Below, piece by piece: positions 43,609 to 55,299 of a DNA stretch of 64,000 bases. Every line of letters starts with the position of its first letter. Within the stretch, counting starts at the first letter, position 1. Both the position numbers and the translations under genes were made by a program. This stretch comes from Flaccisagitta enflata (lineage: Eukaryota > Chaetognatha > Sagittoidea > Aphragmophora). The stretch lies in NCBI GenBank assembly GCA_965153355.1, contig OZ231127.1, positions 44,330,001 to 44,394,000 of the forward strand, in the 5' to 3' direction. The notes below the pieces were generated by a model. That model saw nothing but the letters and a program-made list of their open reading frames with translations. It ran no database searches and had not been told where the DNA came from.

Positions 43609-44285
43609 TCAAAGATACGTTGAAACTGCTTCCGACAGCTGCATGAGAACCAACAAGTGAACGGGAAGACAACTCCTACGGTCTCCCGTGGCGGGATCGA
43701 ATGTCAACCAGGACAAAGCGTTGTATCTCTCTAGGACGTGTCTCAAGACGTCACAAGTGGTGGTAGAGTCCAACGGGTGATTGGGTTTATTGTGTCCATT
43801 GGGATCTTTGGCGGATGTAGGAGTTTGGATGAGATCGGCGGCGTCTTTGTCGCCGTCGTTGGGGTCCCTCGTTTGCGCCGATGGCACGTGAATATGCAAC
43901 GCCGCTTTGAAGAATGATGGACATGCGTTTTCGTACTTGGGTGCCTTAGACCAAAACCAATAAGGCAGAGGCCAAGTCTTGGCCGAAGACACGTAATACC
44001 CGAGTGCCAGAGGTTGATTTTGTAACGGGGGATGATGGAGGTTGTCGAAGATTTCCGACGAGGAAGTGGCGCCTTGATTCGAACCGGAAGTGGATCCGCC
44101 GATACCACCGCCGCCAATGCCGCCGGATCGACTGTTGGAAGGCGGAGAGTTAGGTTGAGGAATTCCGGAGGTCTTTCCGCAACCGCTACCGACACCGTCG
44201 ACGACCCCGCCGAGATCCGGTCCCATACTCCCGAAAATATCGTCGCCCAAAAAATCCATTTCCATCAAACCGTCGGCGTCCATAA
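43609..44285 (-). CDS. MED13: MED13 last exon with stop
   Basis: Acceptor TCCAACCAG, then [20 protein letters not shown], a Gly/Ser-rich stretch, [55 protein letters not shown] and [20 protein letters not shown] to the stop after VSTYL. The open frame extends upstream to 44565, but that part lacks family similarity. A minus-strand AATAAA lies at 43029-43034, about 575 bases beyond the stop. Confidence 0.93.
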
Positions 44286-46774
44286 CTGGTTGGAGTGGAG
44301 ACGGCGATGATTGACGATAGGCGGAAAGAAGACGAAGAGGAACCGAAGGGGGGGGGGACGAGAGAGGAATTGGGGCAGAAAGGTTAGTGGGAGGAAAAAA
44401 TATCAGTGGACATTGATACGACTGACTGACTGACTGACACACACACATATATATAAACCATCTCACTACAGTAGTGTACTCATATCGACTACACAGGCAA
44501 AAAATTACCCATGTAAAGCATACTGGCACAACGCGCCAAAAACACGCATGCGCGACCTTAGACAAAGCTTACCAGGGAAATTGCCTCCATCTTCTCCGAA
44601 AATGTCCATATCGATATTTTCGTTATCAGTTTTGCTGGGCTGGTTAGCGTGAGCCGTGGCCGACGTAGGGAAGACTAGAATATGGGTCTGAGATGCGTCC
44701 TTCGGTGTGTGCATACGGCCTAACGTCTCCTCCACTCGCCGCGTCTCATTTGTCCCGTATGAACAAACTGAATTGAGAGGGATGAGCGTGTGCGAAATCA
44801 GTTGGCGAGACAGACACAATCACCGATTTGCAGGAATTCTTTAAAAATAGAGCTGAAAGAATTCATGCAGTGGTTACTACATTAAGTGTAAATTGTCATA
44901 TAACTTGGAAATGCAAAATTGAGTTACAATAGTCGCAAAAGCGTTACATGGTCAGCGGTACCCGATGCCCCTAAGTTAGTGTATGTGGGAATGAGATTAT
45001 GAGAGGGGCAGCGGCCCCAGAGGGGCCAATGACCTATGATTCCACATAGGACAATTTTCTCCGGTTTGAGAAGCTGGTTTGGGGTCTGAGAAGCTTGATT
45101 GAAAGCCCTTATTCGGGTCTGAGGGGTCTAATTTGAGGTCTGAAAAGCCTGACATGGGGTCTGAGGCCTGATTTGGAACTGAGAGGCCTATTTTGGGGTC
45201 TGAGAAGCCTGATCTGGGGTCTGGGAGGCCTGATTTGGGGTCTGAGAGGCCTGATTTGGGGTCTGGGAGGCCTGATTTGAGGTCTGAGAAGCCTGATTTG
45301 GGGTCAGAAAGGTCTGATTTGGAGTCGAAAAGGCCTGATTTGGGGTCTGAGAGACTCTATTTGACGCTTGGGGGAGGGGGGGGGACGGACGGAAAACGGA
45401 AACCGGAGAAAATTGCCCTATGTGGAATCATAGGTCATCGGCCCCTCCGGGGCCGCTGCCCAAAAACGCGAACTTTTGATCGAAAGAAGGAGAAGAGACA
45501 GAGGAAGAGAGAGAGAGATGGAGAGGAAGAAGAAGAGGAAGGATTGGCAAAAAAGGATCCTTTCAAAACTCTTTCAAATTTCGTCCTCACTTGCAACGTG
45601 ACGTGCTAAAACACAGTTTCTGACGATAAACAAAGAAAAGAATCACATTCATCGACGGTAGGCTATGTCATTAATCTTACCAGCATCAGTCATGACAGTG
45701 AGCGAGGTATCAGCGACGAGAGAAACAAGGCAAGCAGAGAGGATGGAGGGATGCTCCACGTCGGATCTGTGGGCGTGATTGGCCACCGGCACACAAGTAG
45801 GACACGCTTCTTTCAGTTGGTTGCACGCGTTTGCTAAAGATTTCTTCGCTAACAAAGCGTTCCAACCTGTTCAAAGGGACATTGATAAATATTGCCAAAT
45901 CATGAAAATTCAAAAGGTGACAATCGAAATGGATCGAACATGACAATCTATGAGAACTCAAAAACTGATCATGCAAAAAGAAAAATTCGATACATTTCCA
46001 AAAACTTATGAATGATTGTCGCATCGGATTACAAACCTCCAAATGCTGTCTTCTTTAGCTTACCTTTGAGTTCACCGTGCCCAAGTCGCCCGAATCGACC
46101 AACGACGAGCCTCCAATTACACGTCGACGCCGCCATCACACTTAGACACGCGTCGAACAACTTTTGGAGACCGATCTTACGGGCGGAAGCCTTCCGTCGA
46201 CGACTTCGATCCGGAATCTCTACGTTGATGCTGCGAGTTTGCAGCAACTCTCCACGCTCGTCGGTAAAAGCTGTTGGCAAAGCAAGAAACGGCATAATTA
46301 ATTACACAATCACTCGGAAATGGGGGTTGGGGGTCGGTAGGGGGTTTTCTTTAAAATCTCACCTGCTATGAGCATCCTTTGATCCTCGGACAGGCAATAG
46401 CCACAAAACAGGGTAGCGGCTTTGTCGGCGGCAGATGGTGAGGAGGCGCCGGCGAACGGCCCCGACAATTTGCCGTTGGACGTCGAAGATTTGGCGAAGG
46501 AGGCCGCGCTGTTGGCGTTGGATGAAGAGTCAGTTCCGGCGCCAGCGCCGAGAATATCGGCGACCAACGAGTGACGATTCTTAGGAGCATCGAGGACGAA
46601 AGGCGGCGCGAAAAGGCGAGGAATTAAAGGTGAAGCGGACGACGATGAGGATTTCGCCGCCTTTAACAATGCCTCATCTTCAGCACATGGACCCAGACCT
46701 ACAGAAAGAAATAAAGAGAGTAAGAATACGAGAAAGAAAGAAAAAGTATAAGAGAAAGAAAGAAAAAGAATAAG

Positions 46775-46857
<83 letters not shown>

Positions 46858-47015
46858 GAGAAAGAAAGAAAGAGAGAGAAAGAAAGAAAGAGCGAAAAAC
46901 AGAAAGAGAGAGAAAGACAGAAAGAGAGAGAAAGACAGAAAGAGAGAGAAAGACAGAAAGAGAGAGAAAGACAGAAAGAGAGAGAAAGACAGAAAGAGAA
47001 AGAGAGAAAGAATGA

Positions 47016-47075
<60 letters not shown>

Positions 47076-49785
47076 AAACTTTTTTTTTTTGCAATTCAAG
47101 GGCCACACTGCAGATAGATAAAAAACTAAAGAAACGCTCTGATGCCGCCATTTAATTTGAAAAACAATTAATACTACTTGTAGCTTCATGTAGCTGAGTT
47201 CATGGAGGGTGCCACAATTTTCAAGGGGGTCTCTCGTTAGATTACACTCTGATCAAAACACATGAGAATACGCACCAGTGAGTGACTTGTAAGGCGGTTT
47301 GTACTCCATGATCCTCCTACATTGAGCGAAAACGGAGAAGGCTAACGTCTTGAGTCTGCCGAGGTGCAGCGCACCGTCGACGTCTCTAGAGTTGTTCATC
47401 ATCGTCGAGAGAGGCACCAACTCCAAATGGAAACGGTCGCGGATTTTAGCCGGAAGTTGAGGCGACATCGACTCCATCATATCGCTGAAACACCTATTTC
47501 ATGAAAAACAACAGCCGACTTTAGTGGTTTAGCTCATGGTTGTTTCATTCAGGTAAAGAGGAAAGACTTGATTTAATGACAGCCATTTTTCCATTGATAT
47601 GATCATGTAGCTGCGAAAGACCTTTAGCACTTGGAAAGCCGTAGCCCCCTAGTGCCAAACACGTGCGTTGACCTGAGTAAACCGATGGTAGCTAATCGTT
47701 GATGATCCGGAGTGAAATCGCGTTGATACGTAAAAGGATCGACGAGGTAAATGACTAAAGCCGGTGGTTCCGTTTCCACCTCGTATTTGGTTGGGTGAGT
47801 TCGATACGTCGACACGCAATTGGCCGGAGCGGGTGGCGCAGACGAGGAAGAACCGCTCTGAGGGTTGATACTACTGGCCAAGGAGGAGGAATCTACCTCT
47901 TCTTTCTTGATATAAATGCCGTCGGGAGGTGGAGGCGGTTGCATCGAACCTGCAAATAAAACAGATACAAATTGCATCAACAACACGTAACATTTTCCTT
48001 TAGTCTATTGGTAGGGTAGCAAGACTCGAACTGCGACAAATACATCAAACCACTCTCGAAAATATTTAGCTAAATTTCGCTCCATTTTCGAGATTGAATC
48101 TTTTTAGGTGCGACAAAGCACCTCTATAACTGGCTGTGTCCGTCAGTCGGTCTGTCGGTTGGTCGGGTAACGCATTCGTTCGACGATCCACACGTCGCAC
48201 CTTATTGGCCTACTTGGCCTTGTTCCTTCTAGCTTGTAGTTTATAACAGGGATGTAGAAAATGTCTCAGCATCAATTTGCGCAAATATTTATACTTTTAT
48301 CAAGGCTAGGGACGCTTAATTTTCAGTGACTGATGAAATTTGAGCCATGTCACTGGGTACCACTTCTTTGTTACTGTGGTTTCCAAGAATTCACGACAGT
48401 TTTTCTCCGATGATACGTTTTAATACATCCATTACTCGAACATTCGAAATTATCAACGTCTGTAACAGAATAAAGATTGGGAGTATTGCTCACCCGGTAT
48501 ATTGGAAGTGGTGTTGTTATTATCCTGCTGATGGTTTTGAGTGGGACTGGGCGAAGGCGGGCACGGAGACGCCGCAATATCCGTTTTCAAAGTTCTGTCA
48601 TTTCCGCCCTCGGAATGAGCCAACAGAGTTTTGACCAGAAACGGCGATAACAGTTGCACGCAAATCTGAGCGTAGAGTCGCAACTTACACGCCAAGTCGG
48701 AATCACCTATTTGATCAAACCACTTTGATGATGACGATGTTGATGATGATGACGACGAATATGAGTTTCGCTGAGTCTCGTCCAAGGAAGGAGTCGAAGA
48801 CGAGGGGATACTCGTTCCTCCGGGCACCATCGTCTTGCTGTCTCTCGGCGGGTTTTGTTGCTGTTGAGCGTCCATTTTCTTCTTGCTGACTCTGAGAATA
48901 CCGTCTCTGAGTTTGTCCGTGAGAGGTCGGTGTTGTCCCAGACGACACGTTTCGTAAGTCGTGGTCAACTCGGAGAAGAAAGTTTTGGCGCATGAAAGAA
49001 CAAAGTCGTTTTCAGGGCAGACGACGACGTAGGACACGTCGCGCGTGCCGGCGTAAGGCTCCAGCATTAGTTTCTCCCACGATCCAATGGCAAAGGGTGA
49101 CAGAGACAGCCATTCCTTCTCCAATGCTAAGGGATCGTTAGTAACTCCGTAACCGACGAGAACGGCGGGAATCGGTTGAGGCTCACACTGCTCGTCCGTC
49201 CCGCGTCCCGCCATCTTGTGGAACTCATTCCACGTTAACGGACCTTGAGACGGGAGGGAAGGACAAATTTAAATGGGGAGGGGGATAATTGTGGTGATGC
49301 TAAAGTTGGTTTTGCTTAATGGAAACCAGGAGTGATACGCGTAGTAACTTGTCAGTTTGGGTGTAGAGAAGGATATTGTTCCACTTGTCATAGATAAAAC
49401 ATGACCCCGAGATTCCAGAACTTCTAAATGTCGATGGCTAGATATTTATGAACTTTCCAGTCACCTTCTCCAGCACTGGAAGTAACCACACTCCAACAGA
49501 TCGACTGCAGACACGCCAACAATACTTACCAGTGACGTTATAGACAACGTCCCAAAGATTGGTATGCCTTTTACTTTGGATGGCATCTTGAAGGAAAGGT
49601 TGTAAGGATTTGAGAAGCCGAACGACGTCGGCCGAATTGACCTTGGACTGATTGACGCCAAAGTCGAAGGCCCATCGATGGATGACCGACTCGGACGAGG
49701 AGGAAGAAGAAGAGGCAGTGATGGTGGCAGAAGACAAGTCTATCGATCGACGCCTGTCCGTCGACTGGCACCCGATTTGCATGGC
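43609..49785 (-). CDS. MED13: Mediator subunit 13, C-terminal half (5' part outside window)
   Basis: Exons in coding order: 49785-49530, 49243-48494, 47949-47673, 47484-47276, 46698-46363, 46270-46064, 45866-45681, 44767-44573, 44285-43609. They total 3093 nt and about 1030 residues. MED13 is the nuclear subunit that tethers the CDK8/cyclin C kinase module to core Mediator. Seen: [171 protein letters not shown] and [17 protein letters not shown]. These follow the MID/PIWI-like half of human MED13 in order. The first exon seen begins with an acceptor in phase 0, so the N-terminal half is upstream. No matching exon is visible up to 64000, so the next intron exceeds 14 kb. Confidence 0.95.
44573..44767 (-). 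CDS. MED13: MED13 exon
   Basis: Acceptor CTCAATTCAG, then [20 protein letters not shown] and [20 protein letters not shown], ending GEDGGNFP (donor CCTG|GTAAGC). The human counterpart is [15 protein letters not shown]. Confidence 0.9.
44930..45475. repeat. 22-bp minisatellite element in MED13 intron
   Basis: Starts GTCGCAAAAGCGTTACATGG and GTCAGCGGTACCCGATGCC. It has about fourteen units of TCTGAGAGGCCTGATTTGGGG and ends CATAGGTCATCGGCCCCTCC and GGGGCCGCTGCCC. It lies between two MED13 exons without touching the splice sites. Confidence 0.88.
45681..45866 (-). CDS. MED13: MED13 exon
   Basis: Acceptor TTTGAACAG, then [20 protein letters not shown] and [20 protein letters not shown] to MTDA (donor GCTG|GTAAGA). 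The human counterpart is [19 protein letters not shown]. Confidence 0.92.
46064..46270 (-). CDS. MED13: MED13 exon, PIWI-like core
   Basis: Acceptor TGCCAACAG, then [40 protein letters not shown] and [17 protein letters not shown] (donor AAAG|GTAAGC). This is one of the best-conserved parts of MED13. Confidence 0.95.
46363..46698 (-). CDS. MED13: MED13 exon
   Basis: Acceptor TTTCTGTAG, directly downstream of a long (GAAA)n tract, then [34 protein letters not shown], a Ser/Ala-rich insert and [16 protein letters not shown] (donor GCAG|GTGAGA). Confidence 0.92.
46703..47080. repeat. (GAAA)n and GAGAGAAAGACA array in MED13 intron
   Basis: On the transcribed strand this is a 380-base (TTTC)n tract ending directly at the acceptor of the exon at 46698-46363, so it doubles as a very long polypyrimidine tract. 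Confidence 0.93.
47276..47484 (-). CDS. MED13: MED13 exon
   Basis: Acceptor GTGTTTCAG, then [34 protein letters not shown] and YKSLTG, with donor ACTG|GTGCGT. The human counterpart is LKSLAFSAFTQCRR and VKTLTG. Confidence 0.92.
47673..47949 (-). CDS. MED13: MED13 exon
   Basis: Acceptor TTATTTGCAG, then [20 protein letters not shown] and [17 protein letters not shown], ending at ATIGLL (donor CTCAG|GTCAAC). The human counterpart is PAIVVYIIDPFTY and WTLGLL. Confidence 0.92.
48494..49243 (-). CDS. MED13: MED13 exon, MID-like domain
   Basis: Acceptor GTCTCAAG, then [72 protein letters not shown] long Ser/Gln/Asn-rich tail ends at NIPG (donor CGG|GTGAGC). A 10-residue insertion is visible in the [20 protein letters not shown] segment relative to human. 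Confidence 0.94.
49530..49785 (-). CDS. MED13: MED13 exon (first visible)
   Basis: Acceptor CTTCCTTCAG, then [19 protein letters not shown], a serine run, and [20 protein letters not shown]. It ends with donor ACTG|GTAAGT. The human counterpart is [20 protein letters not shown]. Confidence 0.9.
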
Positions 49786-50041
49786 CTGAAGGAAGAAGAG
49801 TTGGGATGTTGTGGTCAAACCGACAGACAAAAGCAACTTTTCAAAATGACTCTTGCAAGTGCGTTAAACTTCGTTTGAAAATAATTTCCGATTCTAAAGT
49901 GACATTCGGAACTTTTGATTGCCGCCTTTTTCTAGTCTAATTTTCTATTCAAAAATTTCTGTTATTGAATAAAAAGAAAGCGATTATCTTAAATATCAAC
50001 GAGTGATGTAAGATAAAAGAAGGAAGTCATTGTCTTTCAGG
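49786..50041. other. MED13 intron, right of first visible exon
   Basis: Short non-repetitive intron sequence before the 12.35-kb element. Confidence 0.5.
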
Positions 50042-50047
50042 GGAATT
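50042..50047. repeat. Target-site duplication, left (GGAATT)
   Basis: Exact match to 62399-62404. Confidence 0.75.
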
Positions 50048-50270
50048 CAGGGAGGGGGAAAGCTAAAAATGTTTTAAGCAGTTTTTAGCAATGGGGGTCC
50101 CCTTTTGAAGAAAATGGCTGCTATAAATTTTTTAAGTCACTGAAAATCCCGCTAAAAAGCCATGACTTAAAAAAAAAAAGAATTTTTTTGCTAAAAGTCT
50201 TTAAAAACTCTGCTAAAAAGTTACTAAAAACTTGCTAAAAGGATTTTGAAATTGTGATATTAGTTACTAA

Positions 50271-50458
50271 CAAGGCCGGATACACGGCTACCGAAGTCGT
50301 GTGCGGGTGGGCAGGGGCCATACTTGTGGTCACCAGATCATTTGGGCAGGAGCAGTGAGGTCAAAGTAATAAAATCATAAAAAAAAGTAAAGTGTGACCG
50401 ACGGACCAACCAACCGACGGACAAAGCGGGTTGTAGAGTCGCGTGCACGCGACTAAAA
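50271..50458 (+). repeat. Dispersed CGCGACT short element (reference copy)
   Basis: A compact 188-bp copy nested in the arm of the 12.35-kb element. It starts CAAGGCCGGATACACGGCTA, contains GTGCGGGTGGGCAGGGGC and TTTGGGCAGGAGC, a GACCGACGGACC tract, and ends GAGTCGCGTGCACGCGACT. Further copies or pieces: 3658-3830, 16315-16600, 17150-17397, 18681-18858, 21788-21867, 26691-26850, 31036-31225, 34951-35145, 48110-48225, 52687-52999, 53103-53190. It is non-coding and SINE-sized. I see no clear tRNA-type promoter boxes. Confidence 0.82.
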
Positions 50459-50889
50459 GCTTGCTAAAAGGTTTGTGACATAGTTTGCTAAAAACTTGTT
50501 AAAAACTTACTCAAGGATTTTGAAATGATGCTATGATATTTAAGATAATTTGCTAAAATGTTGCTAAAACTATGCTAAAATTATGCTTTAATGTTGCTAA
50601 AATTATGCTGAAATCTGTAGCGTTCTGCTTATTGAGCATTGGCGATTCTGACAGCATCAGTCAGAACGCTACATCTAAAAAATCGTTGCTAATATTATGC
50701 TAAAATGATGCTAATATTATGCTAAAATGATGCTAACATTATGCTAAAATTAAGCTAAAATGTTGCTCAAGTAGAGCGACCCATTTTAGCAATATTTTAG
50801 CAACATTTTAGCAGTCGCTAAAATTTGAATGGTTCATAAACATTTTGACATGTTTTTAGCAAATTTTGGCAGGTGTTAACAATATTACC

Positions 50890-51118
50890 CTTCTCGAGGA
50901 AGGGCAGGAAGGGCAGTAGTGGGGAAGGGCAGTAGTGGGGAAGGGCAGGGAATGGCAGGAAGGGCAGGAGTGAGGAAGGGCAGGAGTGGGGAAGGGCAGG
51001 GGTGGGGAAGGGCAGGAGTGGGGAAGGGCAGGGGTGGGGAAGGGCAGGAGTGGGGAAGGGCAGGAGTGGGGAAGGGCAGGAGTGGGGAAGGGCAGGAGTG
51101 GGGAAGGGCAGGAGTGGG
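50890..51118. repeat. 18-bp minisatellite GGGGAAGGGCAGGAGT
   Basis: About a dozen near-identical units. The mirrored arm of the 12.35-kb element has shorter runs at 61740-61800, 62040-62150 and 62222-62277. Confidence 0.93.
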
Positions 51119-52094
51119 TTTCCTCAGTTTTTCATGTCTGTTAAGGAAATGGCGATGAGACTTTTGTATTTTTGAGTGTTTTTGTAGTTCCCACTCCCCA
51201 CTCGTTGCGTTCCCTATAGGAGGCGCGCGTTACTTTCATTTACACAGTTTTGGCCTTTTTAAAAAAAAAACTGAGGAGTGGGGAAAGAGAAAACCTAAGG
51301 AAAAATCACGGCAGTTGTTATCAATCACTGACTCCTCGAGGAGTGGCGAGTGGCGAGTGGCGAGTGGCGAGTGGCAACTGATTTTTTCTATGGTTTTCTC
51401 TTTCCCCACTACGTCCCATGAAGCGCCCCAAACTTCGACTATGGCTTTCACCAATCTTTCCACAGTTGAGGCTTGGTAAAAAAATATTCCATGCAAAATT
51501 TTGGGCCTCTCAGATAGCAGGAACCTTCGTTAGGGTGAGGTTGAAGTTTGCATTGAATTAGCATTGGAATCAGTATTTCTATTATGCAAATTTTGTCTCT
51601 GCCATAGATTTCTATGGAAACTTCATGGTCACCCTAACTAGGGAAGTAAACGAAAAAAAATTTTTTATTCAAAACCCTCACAACCGGTGTGGGTCGATTC
51701 AGTATTGCAAGGGCTTTCGTTTGATACCGCGTAACATATATCTTTTTGTATTTTATGTCATTGTGAGCTAAAAAAAATGATATCTCCCTCACAGGTGCTT
51801 CTGCCTACTTTTTCACCATCACCCTCTTCCTATTTGTGAGCTTACAAAAGAACTAGATTTGCTCGAAACCACGAGAAATACATTTTTTCATTAGGCGTAT
51901 AGGTAAGCTGCATATTTTCACTTAAAAAAAAGATATAAGGCGTTTTCATTAAAAAAAAATTAAAAAAAAAAAACAGCATCGCAATAACAAATACTGGGAA
52001 AAACCCATCTTAAAAAGAGAAAGAAGAATCGCGGGGTTGCAATATAGTCACGGACGGGTGGGCCCGGGGATGCAACAAACCCCCCTCCCATTAC

Positions 52095-52097
<3 letters not shown>

Positions 52098-52159
<62 letters not shown>

Positions 52160-52160
52160 C
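52098..52160. repeat. (CA)n microsatellite
   Basis: About thirty CA units. Confidence 0.97.
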
Positions 52161-52395
52161 ACGCGCGCGCGCACACCAACTGAGTATATTTCCTTGTGGC
52201 TTCGCAATCCGAGGGTTGTTTTTTACGGTATGGTGGGAGGTAAGGATTAGGGTTGGGGATGGTTTTAGGGTTAGGGTTAAAGGTAGGGCTAGCATTAGGG
52301 CTGGGGGGGGGTAGGTTTTATATATTACTGCCTATGTCTGCTCGAATCTTTTTTCGAAAGAAAAACTTATGCATAGAAGAGTCTTGTAAAAAATC

Positions 52396-52411
52396 ACTCA
52401 CGCACACGCAC

Positions 52412-52442
<31 letters not shown>

Positions 52443-52533
52443 TACACACACGCACACACTCTCTCACACACACACACACTTTACACACACTTTACACACA
52501 CTTTACACACACTTTACACACACTTTACACACT

Positions 52534-52605
<72 letters not shown>
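52396..52605. repeat. (CA)n with CACACTTTACA units
   Basis: CA tract interrupted by about five copies of CACTTTACACA, then pure (CA)n. Confidence 0.95.
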
Positions 52606-52608
<3 letters not shown>

Positions 52609-53189
52609 CGGATATACCAACCGACGGACGGATGAATGGATGGACAAACTAATGAACTCTCTTATAGAGATGTCTTCCTGAAAAAACAAGGTCATTAGAC
52701 CTAAGACGTGTGTGTCGGCACTTTCAAAAAAAGTCAGGCGAGAGACAGACAAACATTTTTTTTCTCGAAAATATATTTAAAATAGCGGCTTGCTTCACAA
52801 AATTCCACTTCTACTATTGGAAGACATAAAAAACGTAATTAAAAGCCTTTACAAGTACTTTGTCATGGACATATGGACGAATGGATGGACGAACAGTCGG
52901 ACATATGGACGAACAGACAGACATATGGAAAGAAGGATGGACACACCGACTGACCGACCAAAAAGTGGCTTAAACAGTTGCGTAGCACGCAACTAAAAAT
53001 GACAACAGATTTGAACTCGTCTTGCTCTGGGTATAAGACATGCTGCTCACATTAGCTCACATCGACCCAGACTAGCGATAACTACCGTTTCATTTTCTTT
53101 TTTTAGTCGCGTGCCACCGACTCAACACTCCGTCCGTCCGACCATCCGTTGGTCTGTCCGTCCGTCCGTCTAATGGTCACACTTTCCTT

Positions 53190-53600
53190 TTTGGGCAGCG
53201 GCCCCGAAGGGATCGATGACCTATGCTTTCACACATGGGAATTTTCTCCTCCTCCTCTCCTCTCCCTCCAATGCCCCACATCCCTCATTCAATCAACATA
53301 CTGCAGCCCATATCCCATCTTATATTAAAAATCAATCTTTGAGGCTGTAATTCCACCCTCAAGATTTGGGCACCCAAATGGAATTTAGACCTCAGTGGGA
53401 CCATGGGCATCGAGGCTGAGATATGGAGGCCTGGAGGTGGGGGGAGAAGTGGGGAAGGAAGGGAGAGGAGGAGGAGGAGGAGAAAATTCCTGTGTGAACA
53501 TGGGTCGCCGACCTTCAAGCCGCTGCCTCACTCCTCCTTCAGCCACAACCTGCTAAGGCAGGCACGGTACACTGACCATCTACTTGCTTTGAGCTATTTT
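53190..53600. repeat. 22-bp-type element nested in a CGCGACT element
   Basis: TTGGGCAGCGGCCCCGAAGG near the left and CACTGACCATCTACTTGC near the right. The flanking CGCGACT halves are 53103-53190 and 53650-53725. Confidence 0.65.
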
Positions 53601-54397
53601 TTACATTATTTGAGAAGTTTTTTTTGTGCATGTGATCCTGCTTAAATGCTCCATTGACCTCTAATATGGCCCCTGCCCACCCACACGCGACTGGGGTAGC
53701 CGTGTATCCAGCCTTGCTTTAAGCTTCCTCAACTAGCAGATTTATAACAATTCTTTTTGAAGAAAAAAAAACTCAGACTACAGAACAAGTGAAAAGTGAT
53801 TTTTTTGTCAATGTCATATGCTGTTTCTCTTGCCGATGGCGCGTTACGGCGTCATCGCACATAGAATATGAAAAGAGATATGAAATCAGCACACTTTAGG
53901 GATACTACAGGCAATCGACGTCAACTCACGGCGGCGTAGTTCAGCTGCAGTAACCTTTTTTATGAAGCTTTATCATATCTTAAGTTTTTTACAAATTTAA
54001 GAAATAAAAAAAAGATTACCTGGGGACTATTTAGGAAAAAACTGGTAACCTGGCGCTATTCTGAAACCATATTTGACTAAATATCACCCTATGGGACATC
54101 CTGGAATGCAGAGTTCAAATTCTGTTAAATTTATTCACATTTAACAATAAATTGGAGCATGAAGAAATTCATTTCCCTACCTAACGAAGGTTCCTCTATC
54201 TGAAGACACAGAAAATTTACATGAGTATTTTTTACCAAGCCTCGTCTATGGTAAGATTTAGTGATAACCAGTGTTTAACTTTAGGAGCGTTCAATTGGCG
54301 TATTCCCTCCAGATCTTTGTCCAGTGTGAAACAGTGTAAATGAAGTAACGCCTATAGGGAGCACGACGAGTGGGGAGTAGGAAATGGCTGATAAAAA

Positions 54398-55275
54398 TAG
54401 GGTTAGGGCTAGGGTTGAGTTTAGGGTAAAGTGCAAGGTTGAGTTTTGGTAAGGCAAGAGGTCAGAGATTGAGGTTAGAGGCTAAAGTTGAAGTTTAAGG
54501 TAGAGGCTAAGGTTGAAGTTTAGGAAGTAAGGCTAAGGTTGAGGTTGAGCTGGGGTGGGGATTTAAGGTTAGGAAGGATTTAGGTTTAGGGCTAGGGGTG
54601 AAATTTCAAAGGTGCAAGGCTGAGAGTTGAAGTTTAAGTTAAGCTGAGTTGATTTAAAGGGTTAGGGCTAAGGAAGTTGAATTAAGGAATTAAACTAGTT
54701 GAAATTTAAAATTAAAACTAAGGAAGTTGAGATTTAAGGTTAGAACTAAAATTGAAGTTTAGGTTAAGGTAAGTTGAGATTTAAGTTAAGGCTAAATTGG
54801 GATTTAATTGGGAAACTGAAGTGAAGATTTAGGAGGTTGAGGCTAGAGTTGAGATTTAGGGAATTAAGGCTAAGGAAGTTGAAGTTTAGAGGTGAGGCAA
54901 GGAGTTGAAGTTTAGGAGATTCAAGGCTAAGGTTGAAGTTTAGGGATTCAAGGCTAGGTTGAAGTTGGGTTAAGGCTGAGTTGAGATTTAAAAGATTAAG
55001 GCTAAAGTTGGAGTTTAGGATTAAGGCTAAAGGTTGAGTTTAAGTTAGGCTAAGGTTGATTTAAGGTTAAGGCTAAGTTGAGTTTAAGGTTAGGAGCTAA
55101 GTTGAGTTTAGGAGGATTTGGGGAGGCACAAGGTTGAGATTTAGGGCTAGAGTTGATTTAGGAGTTGGGAGCTAGGGTGAGTTTAGGGTAGGGCTAAGGT
55201 TGAGTTGGGGTGAGCTAAGGTTAAGTTGGGGTTGGGATTAGGAGTTGATTAAGTTGGGTCGGGTTAGGAGTTGGT
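54398..55275. repeat. Degenerate TTAGGG-like array, G-rich strand on +
   Basis: About 0.9 kb of GGTTGAGTTTAGGGTTAGGGCTAAGG-like units with many single-base losses. It is the same 24-bp theme as 60926-61735 but on the opposite strand and much more decayed. Confidence 0.85.
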
Positions 55276-55299
55276 TAAGCTCTTGGCTGATTAAGTTAA

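Larger units (their letters stand above)
51187..54383. repeat. 3.2-kb nested inverted repeat
   Basis: The left arm has CCCACTCCCCACTCG and CCTATAGGAGGCG; the right arm has CGCCTATAGGGAG and CGAGTGGGGAG. A second pair of blocks, CAGGAACCTTCGTTAGG (about 51520) and CCTAACGAAGGTTCC (about 54180), lies inside. It also contains CA arrays (52098-52157, 52396-52605) and a GGGTTAGGG-like stretch at 52243-52310. Confidence 0.72.

Noticed and set aside
43743-44195. 150-codon minus-strand open frame
   Set aside because: Alternate frame of the MED13 last exon.
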